In this document: in pieces, positions 43,052 to 51,189 of the stretch
Numbering within the stretch: position 1 is the stretch's first letter
Layout: every line of letters starts with the position of its first letter
Origin: Lachnospiraceae bacterium
GTDB lineage: Bacteria; Bacillota; Clostridia; Lachnospirales; Lachnospiraceae
Reading direction: 5' to 3'
Assembly (NCBI GenBank): GCA_910575445.1
Contig: CAJTFW010000003.1
Location: forward strand, 62,001-126,000
Length of the DNA stretch: 64,000 nt
Translations under genes and position numbers: made by a program
The notes under the pieces: model-generated
The model's input: the letters and a program-made list of their open reading frames with translations, nothing else
Databases searched by the model: none
Told to the model about the DNA's origin: nothing

Positions 43052-44395
43052 CTAGCCCCTAACTTTCCTTATAACATGAAAATAACTGATAACTAAGATA
43101 ACCACAGCACCTGTCCAAGCCAGAATCTCAGCGAAGAAGATACCAGTCTCACCGACAAGAAGAGGTAAAAGGATAGCTGCTGCGGCCCGCATAATAAATT
43201 CTGCGATGCCAGATGCCATCGGAAGGATGGTGTTGCCCATGCCCTGAATCACTGAGCGGATAACGTGCAGGGTGTAGAGGATGGGAAGGCAGATGCTCAT
43301 AACTGCCAGATAGAAGTAGGCAATCTTCAGTGTCTCTGCAAATTCTTCCGGTGTACCGGAGATAAAGCAGCTGAGAATCCGCTTGCCGCCAAGGAGCATA
43401 ATGGCAGCAATAATGACAGAAGTTAATAAGGCAATCAAAAGTGCAGACCGTGTTCCTTTTTGGATGCGGTCTTTTTTGCCTGCGCCTAAATTCTGTCCGG
43501 TGTAAGTGACCATGGCATAACCATAAGAAGTGGCAGCGACTTCTAGGACGCCATAGAGCTTGTTCGTAGCAGTAAAGCCGGCGATAAAAAGCACGCCAAA
43601 GCCATTGACAACGAACTGTACAATCATACCGCCAATAGAGATAATGGCATTTTGAAAAGCCATCGGCATTCCAAGAAAGAGCAGGCGAAGCGGCAGTCTG
43701 CCTTGCAGATAGAAGTCCTCACGGCTTAGTTTTAGAAGCTCTATCTTGCGGATATAGTAAAAACAGAAGATACAGGAGAACATCTGTGCAATCAAAGTAG
43801 CCGCCGCTGCACCGCCAATACCAAGACCCAGAACAAGTACAAAGAGAAGGTCTAAAGAAATATTGATAATCGCTGCCACTATCATCGCATAGAGCGGTGT
43901 TTTTCCATCCCCTAGAGAGCGCAGGATGCTCGCAGAGAGGTTATAAGCCATTACGATAGGAATTCCTAAGTACATAACGCGAAGATACAACAGAGCGTCT
44001 GCCAGGATGGTTTCTGGGGTCTGTAGTAACAAAAGGACAGGTGATGCAAAAAGCTGTCCTAAAAAGAGTAAAACGACAGAGGAAAGCAAGGAGAGGACAA
44101 TGGAATTACCGACAGACTTTTTCAGATTTTCGATATTTCCAGCGCCAAAGTGCTGTGCCATCAGGATACCAAAGCCCTGGGTAAAGCCCTGAATAATGCC
44201 TAACATCATCCAGTTCATCCAGTCAGCTGCGCCAAGAGCAGCAAGCGCACCAACTCCCAAGGCTTTGCCTACAACCATCGTATCAATCACTGTATAGAGT
44301 TGCTGAAAAACATTGCCGACCATCAAAGGAAGTGCAAAAGTAAAGATGAGAGAAGCGGGACTTCCCTTGGTCATATTTTTCATATGTACAGACAT
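43052..44395 (-). CDS. MATE-family multidrug efflux transporter
   Basis: 447 aa with about 12 TM segments. TKGSPASLIFTFALPLMVGNVFQQLY is the MATE N-terminus (quoted in part), MVVGKALGVGALAALGAADWM and the repeat IISIGGMIVQFVVNGFG mark the two halves. These antiporters export drugs or toxic metabolites using Na+ or H+. The ATG follows GAGGTGAC. A promoter with a palindromic operator lies directly upstream, suggesting control by a MarR-type repressor. Confidence 0.93.
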   Translation of the reverse strand: MSVHMKNMTKGSPASLIFTFALPLMVGNVFQQLYTVIDTMVVGKALGVGALAALGAADWMNWMMLGIIQGFTQGFGILMAQHFGAGNIENLKKSVGNSIVLSLLSSVVLLFLGQLFASPVLLLLQTPETILADALLYLRVMYLGIPIVMAYNLSASILRSLGDGKTPLYAMIVAAIINISLDLLFVLVLGLGIGGAAAATLIAQMFSCIFCFYYIRKIELLKLSREDFYLQGRLPLRLLFLGMPMAFQNAIISIGGMIVQFVVNGFGVLFIAGFTATNKLYGVLEVAATSYGYAMVTYTGQNLGAGKKDRIQKGTRSALLIALLTSVIIAAIMLLGGKRILSCFISGTPEEFAETLKIAYFYLAVMSICLPILYTLHVIRSVIQGMGNTILPMASGIAEFIMRAAAAILLPLLVGETGIFFAEILAWTGAVVILVISYFHVIRKVRG

Positions 44396-44416
44396 AAAAT
44401 GTCACCTCGTTTCATG

Positions 44417-44456
44417 ATAGTCAGACTATTTTAGCAGAAACTTTGCAGGTTGTAAA
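44417..44456 (-). promoter_or_regulatory. MATE promoter with palindromic operator
   Basis: Minus strand: TTTACA (44456-44451), 17 bases, TAAAAT (44433-44428). Immediately downstream is the perfect palindrome ATAGTC-A-GACTAT (44417-44429), placed where a repressor would block initiation. Confidence 0.7.
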
Positions 44457-44509
44457 TGCAAAATTTTTTATAAAGGATTGCTTCTGTCTGCTACTCATAT
44501 AGGTGTCAT

Positions 44510-45577
44510 TTATTCTGCGCTTGTCACAGGAATTCTCTCACCGGTTTCAGGATTATAACTTTCTATCTGTTTATAGTATCCTGCACGTGACTGAAAATCT
44601 TCATCGGCAGCGGCAAGTGCTGTCACTTGCATTCCTTCTGAGTCAAAGACAATCCAGTAAACTTGTGTATCATAAGGGCCAATTCCCCGGTAGACATTTT
44701 CTTCGACCTGTTCAATGGCTGCGAATTTTGCAGTTTTCTCATCCAGATGTAATATGATTTCATCTGCACCATTCATAGAAGGAGAAGAAGAAGGTTGTAT
44801 CGCCCCTTGTACATTATCTGCTCTCATATAGGTACCATACATATTGGCGATGCCTCCACCAGGTGTCGGCTCTGGCATAGCTTCTGTATCCTCTGAGGCT
44901 GCAGAACTTTCTTCTTCTGCAAGAAGTTCCTCATATGTCTCTGGCAATCCTTCTTCTATTACAAAAGCCGGAATATCAGATGCCGTGATTGGCTCTATGG
45001 TTGCTTCGATGCGGTCTTCGGTACATAGAAATTCAGCCTTTTCTCCGGCATTTACTTCCCAGATATTATTTCCATATACCTCTGTATTTACAGCCTGACA
45101 TTCTACAGTTCCTTCTAAGAGAAAGACATAAAAATGAGTCTCATCTTGTGCATGAACCCATCCTTTGGTACCACGGATACCAACCATCATCGTAGAGCTG
45201 CGAATATTTAAGGACTCATCTTCTAAAAGTGGCTCGGTAATATTAAAATACAGACTGCCGGTATGTACCACTACTTCCAAGGCTTTTCCATTTTTTTGAA
45301 TTTCCACTTCGCTTGAGGCGTCCATCTTGGTAAGCTTTACACGGTCAAGGTCAATCCAGGCATAACTTTCGAGGTTGGTGTTGATATGATAACCAGAATA
45401 CAAGCCGAGTTTTTCCATATAGGTAACGGAATCGCCTGCTTCATCAAAGATATCTACCATACCGGTTGCTTTTACCAGATGCATATTTGTCGCTTTGGCA
45501 GACTGGTTACAGGCAGTAAAAATAAGTGCGACCAATATAATAACCAGATATGGTTTCTTATAATGGTTAGTTTTCAT
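44510..45577 (-). CDS. FecR-domain lipoprotein
   Basis: 355 aa. A signal peptide ending LVALIFTAC is a lipobox. A FecR-type domain follows, with ATGMVDIFDEAGDSVTYME, LESYAWIDLDRVKLTKMDAS and STMMVGIRGTKGWVHAQDE (signature GIRGT). A C-terminal Ser/Glu/Pro-rich section and a small folded end (LHLDEKTAKFAAIEQVEENV) complete it. FecR proteins usually sense iron with FecI/FecA in Gram-negatives, but here no sigma factor neighbour exists, so it is likely a surface scaffold or sensor. An extended -10 (TGTTATAAT) lies upstream on the minus strand. Confidence 0.85.
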   Translation of the reverse strand: MKTNHYKKPYLVIILVALIFTACNQSAKATNMHLVKATGMVDIFDEAGDSVTYMEKLGLYSGYHINTNLESYAWIDLDRVKLTKMDASSEVEIQKNGKALEVVVHTGSLYFNITEPLLEDESLNIRSSTMMVGIRGTKGWVHAQDETHFYVFLLEGTVECQAVNTEVYGNNIWEVNAGEKAEFLCTEDRIEATIEPITASDIPAFVIEEGLPETYEELLAEEESSAASEDTEAMPEPTPGGGIANMYGTYMRADNVQGAIQPSSSPSMNGADEIILHLDEKTAKFAAIEQVEENVYRGIGPYDTQVYWIVFDSEGMQVTALAAADEDFQSRAGYYKQIESYNPETGERIPVTSAE

Positions 45578-45696
45578 AGAATGTGTTCTCCTTTATATAA
45601 TGTTAGCATGTATTATAACATAAAAGTTTTTAAAAGGTAATCATTTCGAAGTTCCTTTGAAAATGTGAATAGGGAGTTATATTTGGGTGATGCAAA

Positions 45697-45721
45697 GGAC
45701 GCCAGGTCATGTCGAGCGTCC
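45697..45721. repeat. Minimal remnant of family B termini
   Basis: GGACGC and GCGTCC at the two ends, with CAGGTCATG in between, match the outer ends of the B element at 29013 in reversed orientation. The core is absent. Confidence 0.5.
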
Positions 45722-45820
45722 TACATTAAAAAACGTTCCATTATAGAAAAAAGAAAACAAGACTGTTATAATAAAAAAGTAATTACTTTAATAAAAGAGC
45801 ATCTAAGGAGGAACCATAAC

Positions 45821-46846
45821 ATGTCCATGAAAAATTTAAGCACTTTATGTTATATGCAAAAAAATGGAAACTATCTAATGCTTCATCGGACAGTAAAAAA
45901 GCACGATGTCAACAAAGATAAATGGATTGGAGTTGGTGGACATTTTGAGGAGGGAGAGAGCCCAGAAGAGTGTGTACTTCGGGAAGTAAAAGAAGAGACA
46001 GGTTATACACTAACTTCTTATCAGTATCGGGGACTTGTGACCTTTGTCTCTGGGGATGGCGTGACAGAATATATGTCTTTATTTACCGCAGATGGATTTG
46101 AGGGAACGCCTGTTGACTGCGATGAGGGGGAATTAGCCTGGGTGCCTATTGAGAAAGTGTGGGACTTAAATATCTGGGAAGGAGACAAGATATTTTTTCG
46201 TTTGATAGATGAAAATATTCCGTTTTTTTCGTTAAAGTTGGTATATGATGGGCATAGTCGCTTGGTCAGGGCAAGTCTGAATGGAAAGGATATGGAGCTT
46301 TTTGAGATTTTAAAGGAAGATGGAACTAAAAGTGGCGTAGTACAGGAGCGCAATGTAACACATTGTCAGGGAAGTCTACATGCCACAGCACATATCTGGA
46401 TTGTACAAAAGAGGGCGGATGGTGGATATGATATCTTGCTGCAAAAAAGAAGTGCTACAAAAGATTCTTATCCGGGATGCTATGATATCTCAGCAGCTGG
46501 ACATGTGGCAGTTAGAGAGGATATTTTGGATACAGCGCTTCGTGAGCTATCTGAAGAACTTGGAATTCAAGCGACAGAAGAAGAAGTGACAAGTATTGGA
46601 ACACATAAAGTATATGAAGAAGAAGTATTTCGTGGCAGAGCTTTTAAAGATTATGAGTGGAGCCATATCTATGTGTATCAAAAGCCAGTGGAGATAGACA
46701 AGCTGTTGTTGCAGGAATCTGAAGTAGAAGAAGTGCGCTTTGTGGACTATCATACTTGTCTGGAACAGATTAAGAAAAATACTCTGCCAAACTGTATCAA
46801 TTTAGAGGAATTTTTGATGCTTGGAACTTATTTGTCCTGTATCTAA
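45821..46846 (+). CDS. Tandem two-domain NUDIX hydrolase
   Basis: 341 aa made of two NUDIX units. The first (about residues 5-140) has the Nudix box GGHFEEGESPEECVLREV, then KEETG, like 8-oxo-dGTP/MutT enzymes. The second (about 180-330) begins HIWIVQKRADGGYDILLQ. Its ARED..ALRELSEELG box and DSYPGCYDISAAGHV resemble IPP-isomerase-type NUDIX. Whether both act on one substrate is unknown. CTAAGGAGG precedes ATG 45821, although the frame is open upstream for another 52 codons. Confidence 0.86.
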   Translation: MSMKNLSTLCYMQKNGNYLMLHRTVKKHDVNKDKWIGVGGHFEEGESPEECVLREVKEETGYTLTSYQYRGLVTFVSGDGVTEYMSLFTADGFEGTPVDCDEGELAWVPIEKVWDLNIWEGDKIFFRLIDENIPFFSLKLVYDGHSRLVRASLNGKDMELFEILKEDGTKSGVVQERNVTHCQGSLHATAHIWIVQKRADGGYDILLQKRSATKDSYPGCYDISAAGHVAVREDILDTALRELSEELGIQATEEEVTSIGTHKVYEEEVFRGRAFKDYEWSHIYVYQKPVEIDKLLLQESEVEEVRFVDYHTCLEQIKKNTLPNCINLEEFLMLGTYLSCI

Positions 46847-46866
46847 GACAGAAGTAAGATTGATGC

Positions 46867-46897
46867 TTGACTTAAAGTGAACTTTAAGAAGTATAAT
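46867..46897 (+). promoter_or_regulatory. MerR-type promoter (19-bp spacer with palindrome)
   Basis: TTGACT (46867-46872) and TATAAT (46892-46897) are separated by 19 bases. The spacer contains the perfect inverted repeat CTTAAAGT-GA-ACTTTAAG (46871-46888). This layout is typical of MerR/NmlR-family activators. Confidence 0.8.
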
Positions 46898-46932
46898 AGG
46901 AACATCTTAGCAAATACAAGGAGGATATCTGA

Positions 46933-47799
46933 GTGGAAAAAGCAAAGGTATATATGACAAAAGCAATTACACCAGAGGCAGTTTTAAAGCTGTATGATGC
47001 TCTGGGTGTCTCGCTTCCGGGCAAGGTGGCAGTGAAGGTACATTCTGGGGAAATTGGCAATCAGAACTTTATCCGGCCTGATTTTTGGCGGGCGATGATT
47101 GAGAAGGTAAATGGAACGATTGTAGAGTGCAATACCGCCTATGAGGGCAAACGCAATCATATTAAGGAGCACTGGGAGACGATGAAGCTGCATGGATGGA
47201 CGGCGGTTGCAGATGTGGATATTATGGATGAGGAAGGCGATTTGGAGCTTCCAATAGAGAATGGAAAAAAGATTCAGAAAAACTTTGTGGGAAATCATAT
47301 TAAGAACTATGATTCGATGTTGGTGCTGACGCATTTTAAAGGACATCCCATGGGTGGCTTTGGCGGTGCTCTGAAAAATATCTCGATTGGTCTTGCATCT
47401 TCCTATGGAAAAGCCTATATCCACGGTGCTGGCGTACCAGAAGAAATCTGGACCGCTGACCACGATTCTTTTTTAGAGTCGATGGCAGATGCAGCACAGT
47501 CAATTATCAAATATTTTGACGGCAAGATAGCCTATATCAATGTAATGAAAAATATGTCTGTAGACTGTGACTGTTGTGCAGTGGCAGAAGACCCGAAGAT
47601 GGCTGATATTGGTATCTTAGCTTCTCTTGACCCAGTGGCTTTAGACCAGGCATGTGTAGACCTTGTCTATCAGTCAGAGGACCCAGGCAAGAAAGATTTG
47701 ATTGAACGTATGGAATCCCGTAATGGTATCCATACAGTAGAAGCCGCAGCCGCACTTTTATATGGCAGCAGAGAATATGAGCTGATAACGCTTGATTAG
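46933..47799 (+). CDS. DUF362 domain protein, possible Fe-S/metalloprotein
   Basis: 288 aa. KVAVKVHSGEIGNQNFIRP, VECNTAYEGKRNHIKEHW, MLVLTHFKGHPMGGFGGALKNIS and a cysteine cluster DCDCCAVAEDP are typical of DUF362 proteins, which are associated with Fe-S clusters and anaerobic metabolism. A GTG start with GAGGAT upstream. It is the only gene behind the MerR-type promoter, so it may be induced by thiol, metal or aldehyde stress (inference). Confidence 0.82.
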   Translation: MEKAKVYMTKAITPEAVLKLYDALGVSLPGKVAVKVHSGEIGNQNFIRPDFWRAMIEKVNGTIVECNTAYEGKRNHIKEHWETMKLHGWTAVADVDIMDEEGDLELPIENGKKIQKNFVGNHIKNYDSMLVLTHFKGHPMGGFGGALKNISIGLASSYGKAYIHGAGVPEEIWTADHDSFLESMADAAQSIIKYFDGKIAYINVMKNMSVDCDCCAVAEDPKMADIGILASLDPVALDQACVDLVYQSEDPGKKDLIERMESRNGIHTVEAAAALLYGSREYELITLD

Positions 47800-47803
47800 A
47801 GAG

Positions 47804-47835
47804 TATAAGCGGGGGTGGTGATAGTCCCCGCTTAT
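47804..47835. terminator. Hairpin between convergent DUF362 and GyrI-like genes
   Basis: ATAAGCGGGG and CCCCGCTTAT form a strong stem. It overlaps the last bases of the minus-strand GyrI-like gene. There is no U-run, so termination is only likely, not certain. Confidence 0.5.
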
Positions 47836-48458
47836 CTACTTATAGGAGTTACCTTATATCTTAAAATGGTTTTGAGTTTATCTGCTTTTGTTCTATTAGT
47901 CAGATAGATTTCTCTATGGCAGTCTGATATGCGTTGCAGACCATTTTCTTCTGAAAATCTATCCATTTTCTTAAAAGAGGATGGCTCATTGTCATATGAG
48001 CCAATATGCAGAATTTCAACACATGTTCCATCATGTATCGTATCAAAAATAATTTTTTCATACAGTCGGTTTGGTTTTTTAGTTTTTACCCTTTCTAGTG
48101 CAGCAGATACCATTTCCTCTGTAATAAAGTCTGGCTGGCGTATCATAATGGTATATTCTAGATTTTCTTTTATAAGTTTACCCTTAGCATTTTTTAGTTT
48201 CCAGATACTCTCTAAAGGATAGACTGTAAAATCGTGGATTTCCTTTGATAAAATATTTTTAGTTGCAGTAGATTTATAGCCCATTTTAATGGCGTATGCT
48301 AATGAATAGAGAGCAGTTATCCTGTCTGAAAAATCTGTATCATTAGGATTTCCACTTCCTTTTATCATAATAAAATTTTGCGTGGGTATATCTACAAAAG
48401 CTGGTATACTGTTTGCTCCATACAGAGCTTTTTCGTGCTTTCTCCATTCCAGTTTCAT
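47832..48458 (-). CDS. GyrI-like small-molecule-binding protein
   Basis: 208 aa with a GyrI/AraC-effector-like fold: VDIPTQNFIMIKGSGNPND at the start, TVYPLESIWKL, EYTIMIRQPDFITEEMV and the late CVEILHIGSYDNEPSSF. The family binds small ligands or gyrase (SbmC/GyrI). It lies after the WYL regulator on the minus strand with AGGAGG before the ATG, so the pair is probably one operon responding to a ligand or DNA damage. Confidence 0.82.
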   Translation of the reverse strand: MKLEWRKHEKALYGANSIPAFVDIPTQNFIMIKGSGNPNDTDFSDRITALYSLAYAIKMGYKSTATKNILSKEIHDFTVYPLESIWKLKNAKGKLIKENLEYTIMIRQPDFITEEMVSAALERVKTKKPNRLYEKIIFDTIHDGTCVEILHIGSYDNEPSSFKKMDRFSEENGLQRISDCHREIYLTNRTKADKLKTILRYKVTPISR

Positions 48459-48510
48459 ATTAGCACCTCCTATGGGAGACAGTGTATCAAATATAACCTG
48501 ACATCTAAAG

Positions 48511-49410
48511 TCATGTTTTGTATTTTTCCTGCATTTTTTGCAATCTTTTTTTCATCTGTTCCCGTACAGACTGTGGTTCTATGATTTCAGCACAATCAGA
48601 AAAAGACATCACATAAGAGTACAAAGTCTCATCGTCGGGTAAATCTACCTGAACATATAAATTACCCTGTGCATCTTCTGTTATATTATCTGCAAATTCA
48701 TCATAGACACGAAAAGCTGCTTGCTTATCAAATTTTAACTTAACGGCAACCGTATGTTCAACTTGTATTTGTTTTTCGATTTTTGTTGATGTAAAATCCT
48801 GTGTAAAAGTTTCAGAGAGCATTTTAAGTTCTTTTATTCTTGACAACTTAAAAAAACGATAATCATTTCTTAACAGACAAAAAGAATACAGATACCAGCT
48901 TTGGCTCTTGAATACTAATCTGACAGGCTCTGCCTTTCTCTTTTCTTTTTTTCCTTTTCCGCTAAAATAGCAAAAGGAGAGAACTCTCTTCTGGAAAATG
49001 GCTTCTTTGATGATATGAAAGTTATCTTGCTGTGGGGCACAGTGCGCCCAGTCTGAAAAATCAACTTCAATCCAATTTGTAGATTTTATCTGAAATAGAC
49101 CACTTAACTTTGTAAGCAGTTCCTCAGAGTTTTTGCCTGTGGTTGCAGTCATCCCTTGCAGTGCAGTTAGCATTTGCTGCTGTTCTTGCTCAGAAAACAA
49201 GGATTTATCCAACGTATAATCGTTAAGAATAGAAATCCCGCCCCCTTTTCCTTGTGTGGCATAGATGGGGATTCCAGCACTGCTTATAACGTCAATATCT
49301 CGGTAAATAGTTCGGATGGATACTTCAAATTTTTCAGCAAGTTCAGGGGCGGTTGCCTTTTCATTCTGTAAAAGATAGTATACAATTCTAAATAATCTGC
49401 TCTCTCGCAT
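48511..49410 (-). CDS. WYL-domain HTH regulator (YafY/DeoR type)
   Basis: 299 aa. An N-terminal HTH (ATAPELAEKFEVSIRTIYRDIDVIS) is followed by a WYL domain with SWYLYSFCLLRNDYRFFKLSRI. WYL regulators bind nucleic acids or small molecules and often control stress or phage genes. ATG 49410 is preferred for the spacing to GAGGTG. An extended -10 (TGTTATAAT) precedes it. It probably regulates itself and the adjacent GyrI-like gene. Confidence 0.87.
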   Translation of the reverse strand: MRESRLFRIVYYLLQNEKATAPELAEKFEVSIRTIYRDIDVISSAGIPIYATQGKGGGISILNDYTLDKSLFSEQEQQQMLTALQGMTATTGKNSEELLTKLSGLFQIKSTNWIEVDFSDWAHCAPQQDNFHIIKEAIFQKRVLSFCYFSGKGKKEKRKAEPVRLVFKSQSWYLYSFCLLRNDYRFFKLSRIKELKMLSETFTQDFTSTKIEKQIQVEHTVAVKLKFDKQAAFRVYDEFADNITEDAQGNLYVQVDLPDDETLYSYVMSFSDCAEIIEPQSVREQMKKRLQKMQEKYKT

Positions 49411-49463
49411 GTTCATCACCTCTTACATATTATAACAGATAAACTTGCCAATAGAATGTCATG

Positions 49464-49862
49464 TTATGTCCAATCTTCTAATGTTAGTCCATCTACTCGG
49501 CAGAATTCTCTGGTATTATTTGTGACAAGTATTAAGTTAAGAGAAGAAGCATGGGCAGCAATTAAAGTATCTAGAGGACCAATCGGGGTTCCTTTTTTCT
49601 GTAAATCTGCCTTTATGGTTCCATAGGCTTCTGCAGCCAAAGCATCAAATGGAAGAATCTGAATTTCTGATAAAAAGACAGTAAGAGCAATGCGATTTCT
49701 TTCTTTGGACTGGCTTTTTTCAACTCCATGACAAAGTTCAGCGTAAGTGATAGAAGATATGCAAATATCACCTGGTTCTTGTTCTAGAAATATCTGTATA
49801 ACACGTTCTGGTCTGTGCTTGATAATAAAAATACAGATATTGGTATCTAACATATATTTCAT
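49464..49862 (-). CDS. vapC: VapC-family PIN-domain toxin
   Basis: 132 aa ribonuclease toxin. The PIN acidic residues are in MLDTNICIFI (Asp6), ITYAELCHGVEKS (Glu), PLDTLIAAHA (Asp) and LVTNNTREF. It is four bases overlapped with the antitoxin and translated from the same minus-strand message. VapC enzymes usually cleave tRNA or rRNA. Confidence 0.92.
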   Translation of the reverse strand: MKYMLDTNICIFIIKHRPERVIQIFLEQEPGDICISSITYAELCHGVEKSQSKERNRIALTVFLSEIQILPFDALAAEAYGTIKADLQKKGTPIGPLDTLIAAHASSLNLILVTNNTREFCRVDGLTLEDWT

Positions 49863-50089
49863 AATTCGTCTCTCTCCTGTTCGTCCTGTTCTTCCCGGCC
49901 TTTGGCCATAAAATCATCAGAAAACATAGAAAGTCCTGATAGAAATCTACTCCATTTTTGAGATTTTGGAATAAGCATAACAATATCACCTATTTTATTG
50001 ATAAAAACTTCTTCTTCTGAAAAGCGATATTCTTTTGGCAGCCTTACGGCCTGACTTCTTCCATTTTCAAATATTTTTGCTGTCATCAT
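49859..50089 (-). CDS. vapB: VapB-type AbrB-fold antitoxin
   Basis: 76 aa. AKIFENGRSQAVRLPKEYRF is the swapped-hairpin AbrB DNA-binding part typical of VapB (NGRSQAVRLP). The C-terminal acidic tail (GREEQDEQERDEL) would wrap VapC. AGGAGG lies before the ATG. A promoter with AT-rich palindromes upstream indicates autorepression by VapBC. Confidence 0.92.
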   Translation of the reverse strand: MMTAKIFENGRSQAVRLPKEYRFSEEEVFINKIGDIVMLIPKSQKWSRFLSGLSMFSDDFMAKGREEQDEQERDEL

Positions 50090-50131
50090 AATATAAAACC
50101 TCCTATATAGAAAAGATTAGAACTTTTATAT

Positions 50132-50161
50132 AGTATATATCACGGTATATATCGGTGTCAA
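50132..50161 (-). promoter_or_regulatory. vapBC promoter with palindromic AT-rich operator
   Basis: Minus strand TTGACA (50161-50156), 18 bases, TATACT (50137-50132). The spacer and -10 contain ATATA-(6 nt)-TATAT inverted repeats, the likely VapBC autoregulatory site. Confidence 0.7.
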
Positions 50162-50167
50162 GCCAGC

Positions 50168-50196
50168 TTGACTTTTATTTTGCAAAATGATATAAC
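50168..50196 (+). promoter_or_regulatory. Promoter of the divergent GntR gene
   Basis: TTGACT (50168-50173), 17 bases, TATAAC (50191-50196), seven bases from the vapBC -35, so the two promoters are back to back. Confidence 0.65.
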
Positions 50197-50244
50197 ATTT
50201 ACAAAGAAAGTCTATGACAATTGGGAAATGAAAGGCAAAAAATA

Positions 50245-50970
50245 ATGTTTAAATATGAGACGATAGCAGAAGATATTCAAAATAAGATACAGTCCGGCGT
50301 ATATTTAGCAGATACAAAGCTTCCGCAGGAGATGGAGCTTTGCAGGCAATATGATGCTTCTAGGATTACGATTCGGGAGGCACTAGACCTTTTGGTGTAT
50401 CGTGGGCTGATTACAAGGAGGCGGGGAGCGGGTACTTTTGTAAAGGCAATCACAGGGGAGGCGTCGGATTCGGAGGAATTTGCAAAGTCACAGCAGTTTG
50501 GAGGCTTTACCCATGATATGCAGGGACACAAAGTGGAGTCGTCAGTCAATGCATTTTCGCTTCTTCGGGCACCAGAGGAGGTGGCGAAAAAGCTTCAGGT
50601 AGCGGATACCACGTTTGTCTGTTATATTTGTCGGACGCGCATCGTGGATGGTAAGCCTTATGTTGTGGAATATACCTATATGCCAACGGATTTTATTACA
50701 GGAATTACCGAGGAAGTGGTAAAAAGCTCTATCTATGAGTATATCGAGCAGACATTAAAACTTAAGATTAAAAGCGCCCATCGGACAGTAAGAGCAGATA
50801 TGCCCACCGAGGAGGAGCGGAAGTGGCTTGGAATTGGGAAGGATGAGATGCCCATTTTAGAAGTGGAGCAGACGGCTTATCTAGATGATGGCAGGATTTT
50901 TGAGTATTCAAAGTCCCGGCACAGAGCAGACTGTTTTGCGCTGCGTACGGTCAGTATTAAAATTCGTTAA
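50245..50970 (+). CDS. GntR/UTRA repressor of the beta-glucoside PTS operon (GmuR-like)
   Basis: 241 aa; winged helix YETIAEDIQNKIQSGVY ... RQYDASRITIREALDLLVYRG followed by a UTRA domain (RTRIVDGKPYVVEYTYM ... AYLDDGRIFEYSKSRHRADCF). It sits upstream of the GH1/PTS operon and, like GmuR of B. subtilis, would be relieved by phosphorylated beta-glucosides or glucomannan units. ATG 50245 has AAAGG upstream. A terminator (51007-51057) separates it from the operon. Confidence 0.86.
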   Translation: MFKYETIAEDIQNKIQSGVYLADTKLPQEMELCRQYDASRITIREALDLLVYRGLITRRRGAGTFVKAITGEASDSEEFAKSQQFGGFTHDMQGHKVESSVNAFSLLRAPEEVAKKLQVADTTFVCYICRTRIVDGKPYVVEYTYMPTDFITGITEEVVKSSIYEYIEQTLKLKIKSAHRTVRADMPTEEERKWLGIGKDEMPILEVEQTAYLDDGRIFEYSKSRHRADCFALRTVSIKIR

Positions 50971-51006
50971 ACGGATATATTTGATATAGAAAAGAAGCAT
51001 AGGGAA

Positions 51007-51057
51007 GGACCATATAACAGCAGATGGTATATCTGCTATTGTGTGGTTCTTTTTTTA
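51007..51057 (+). terminator. Terminator after the GntR gene
   Basis: Two long partly paired arms (GGACCATATAACAGCAGAT with ATCTGCTATTGTGTGGTTC) and a run of seven T. Confidence 0.85.
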
Positions 51058-51101
51058 TTGGTAAAAATGACAACTTTTTTTGCAAAAATCAGAAAAAGGT
51101 A

Positions 51102-51129
51102 TTGACAAATTCAAAAGATATAATATAAT
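51102..51129 (+). promoter_or_regulatory. Promoter of the beta-glucoside operon
   Basis: TTGACA (51102-51107), 16 bases, TATAAT (51124-51129). A perfect GTTATAAC palindrome lies just downstream and could be part of the GntR operator. Confidence 0.65.
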
Positions 51130-51189
51130 AAAAATATGTTATAACAAATAATGATTAATACATAACAATAAGGAAAAGGAGGGAAAAAG

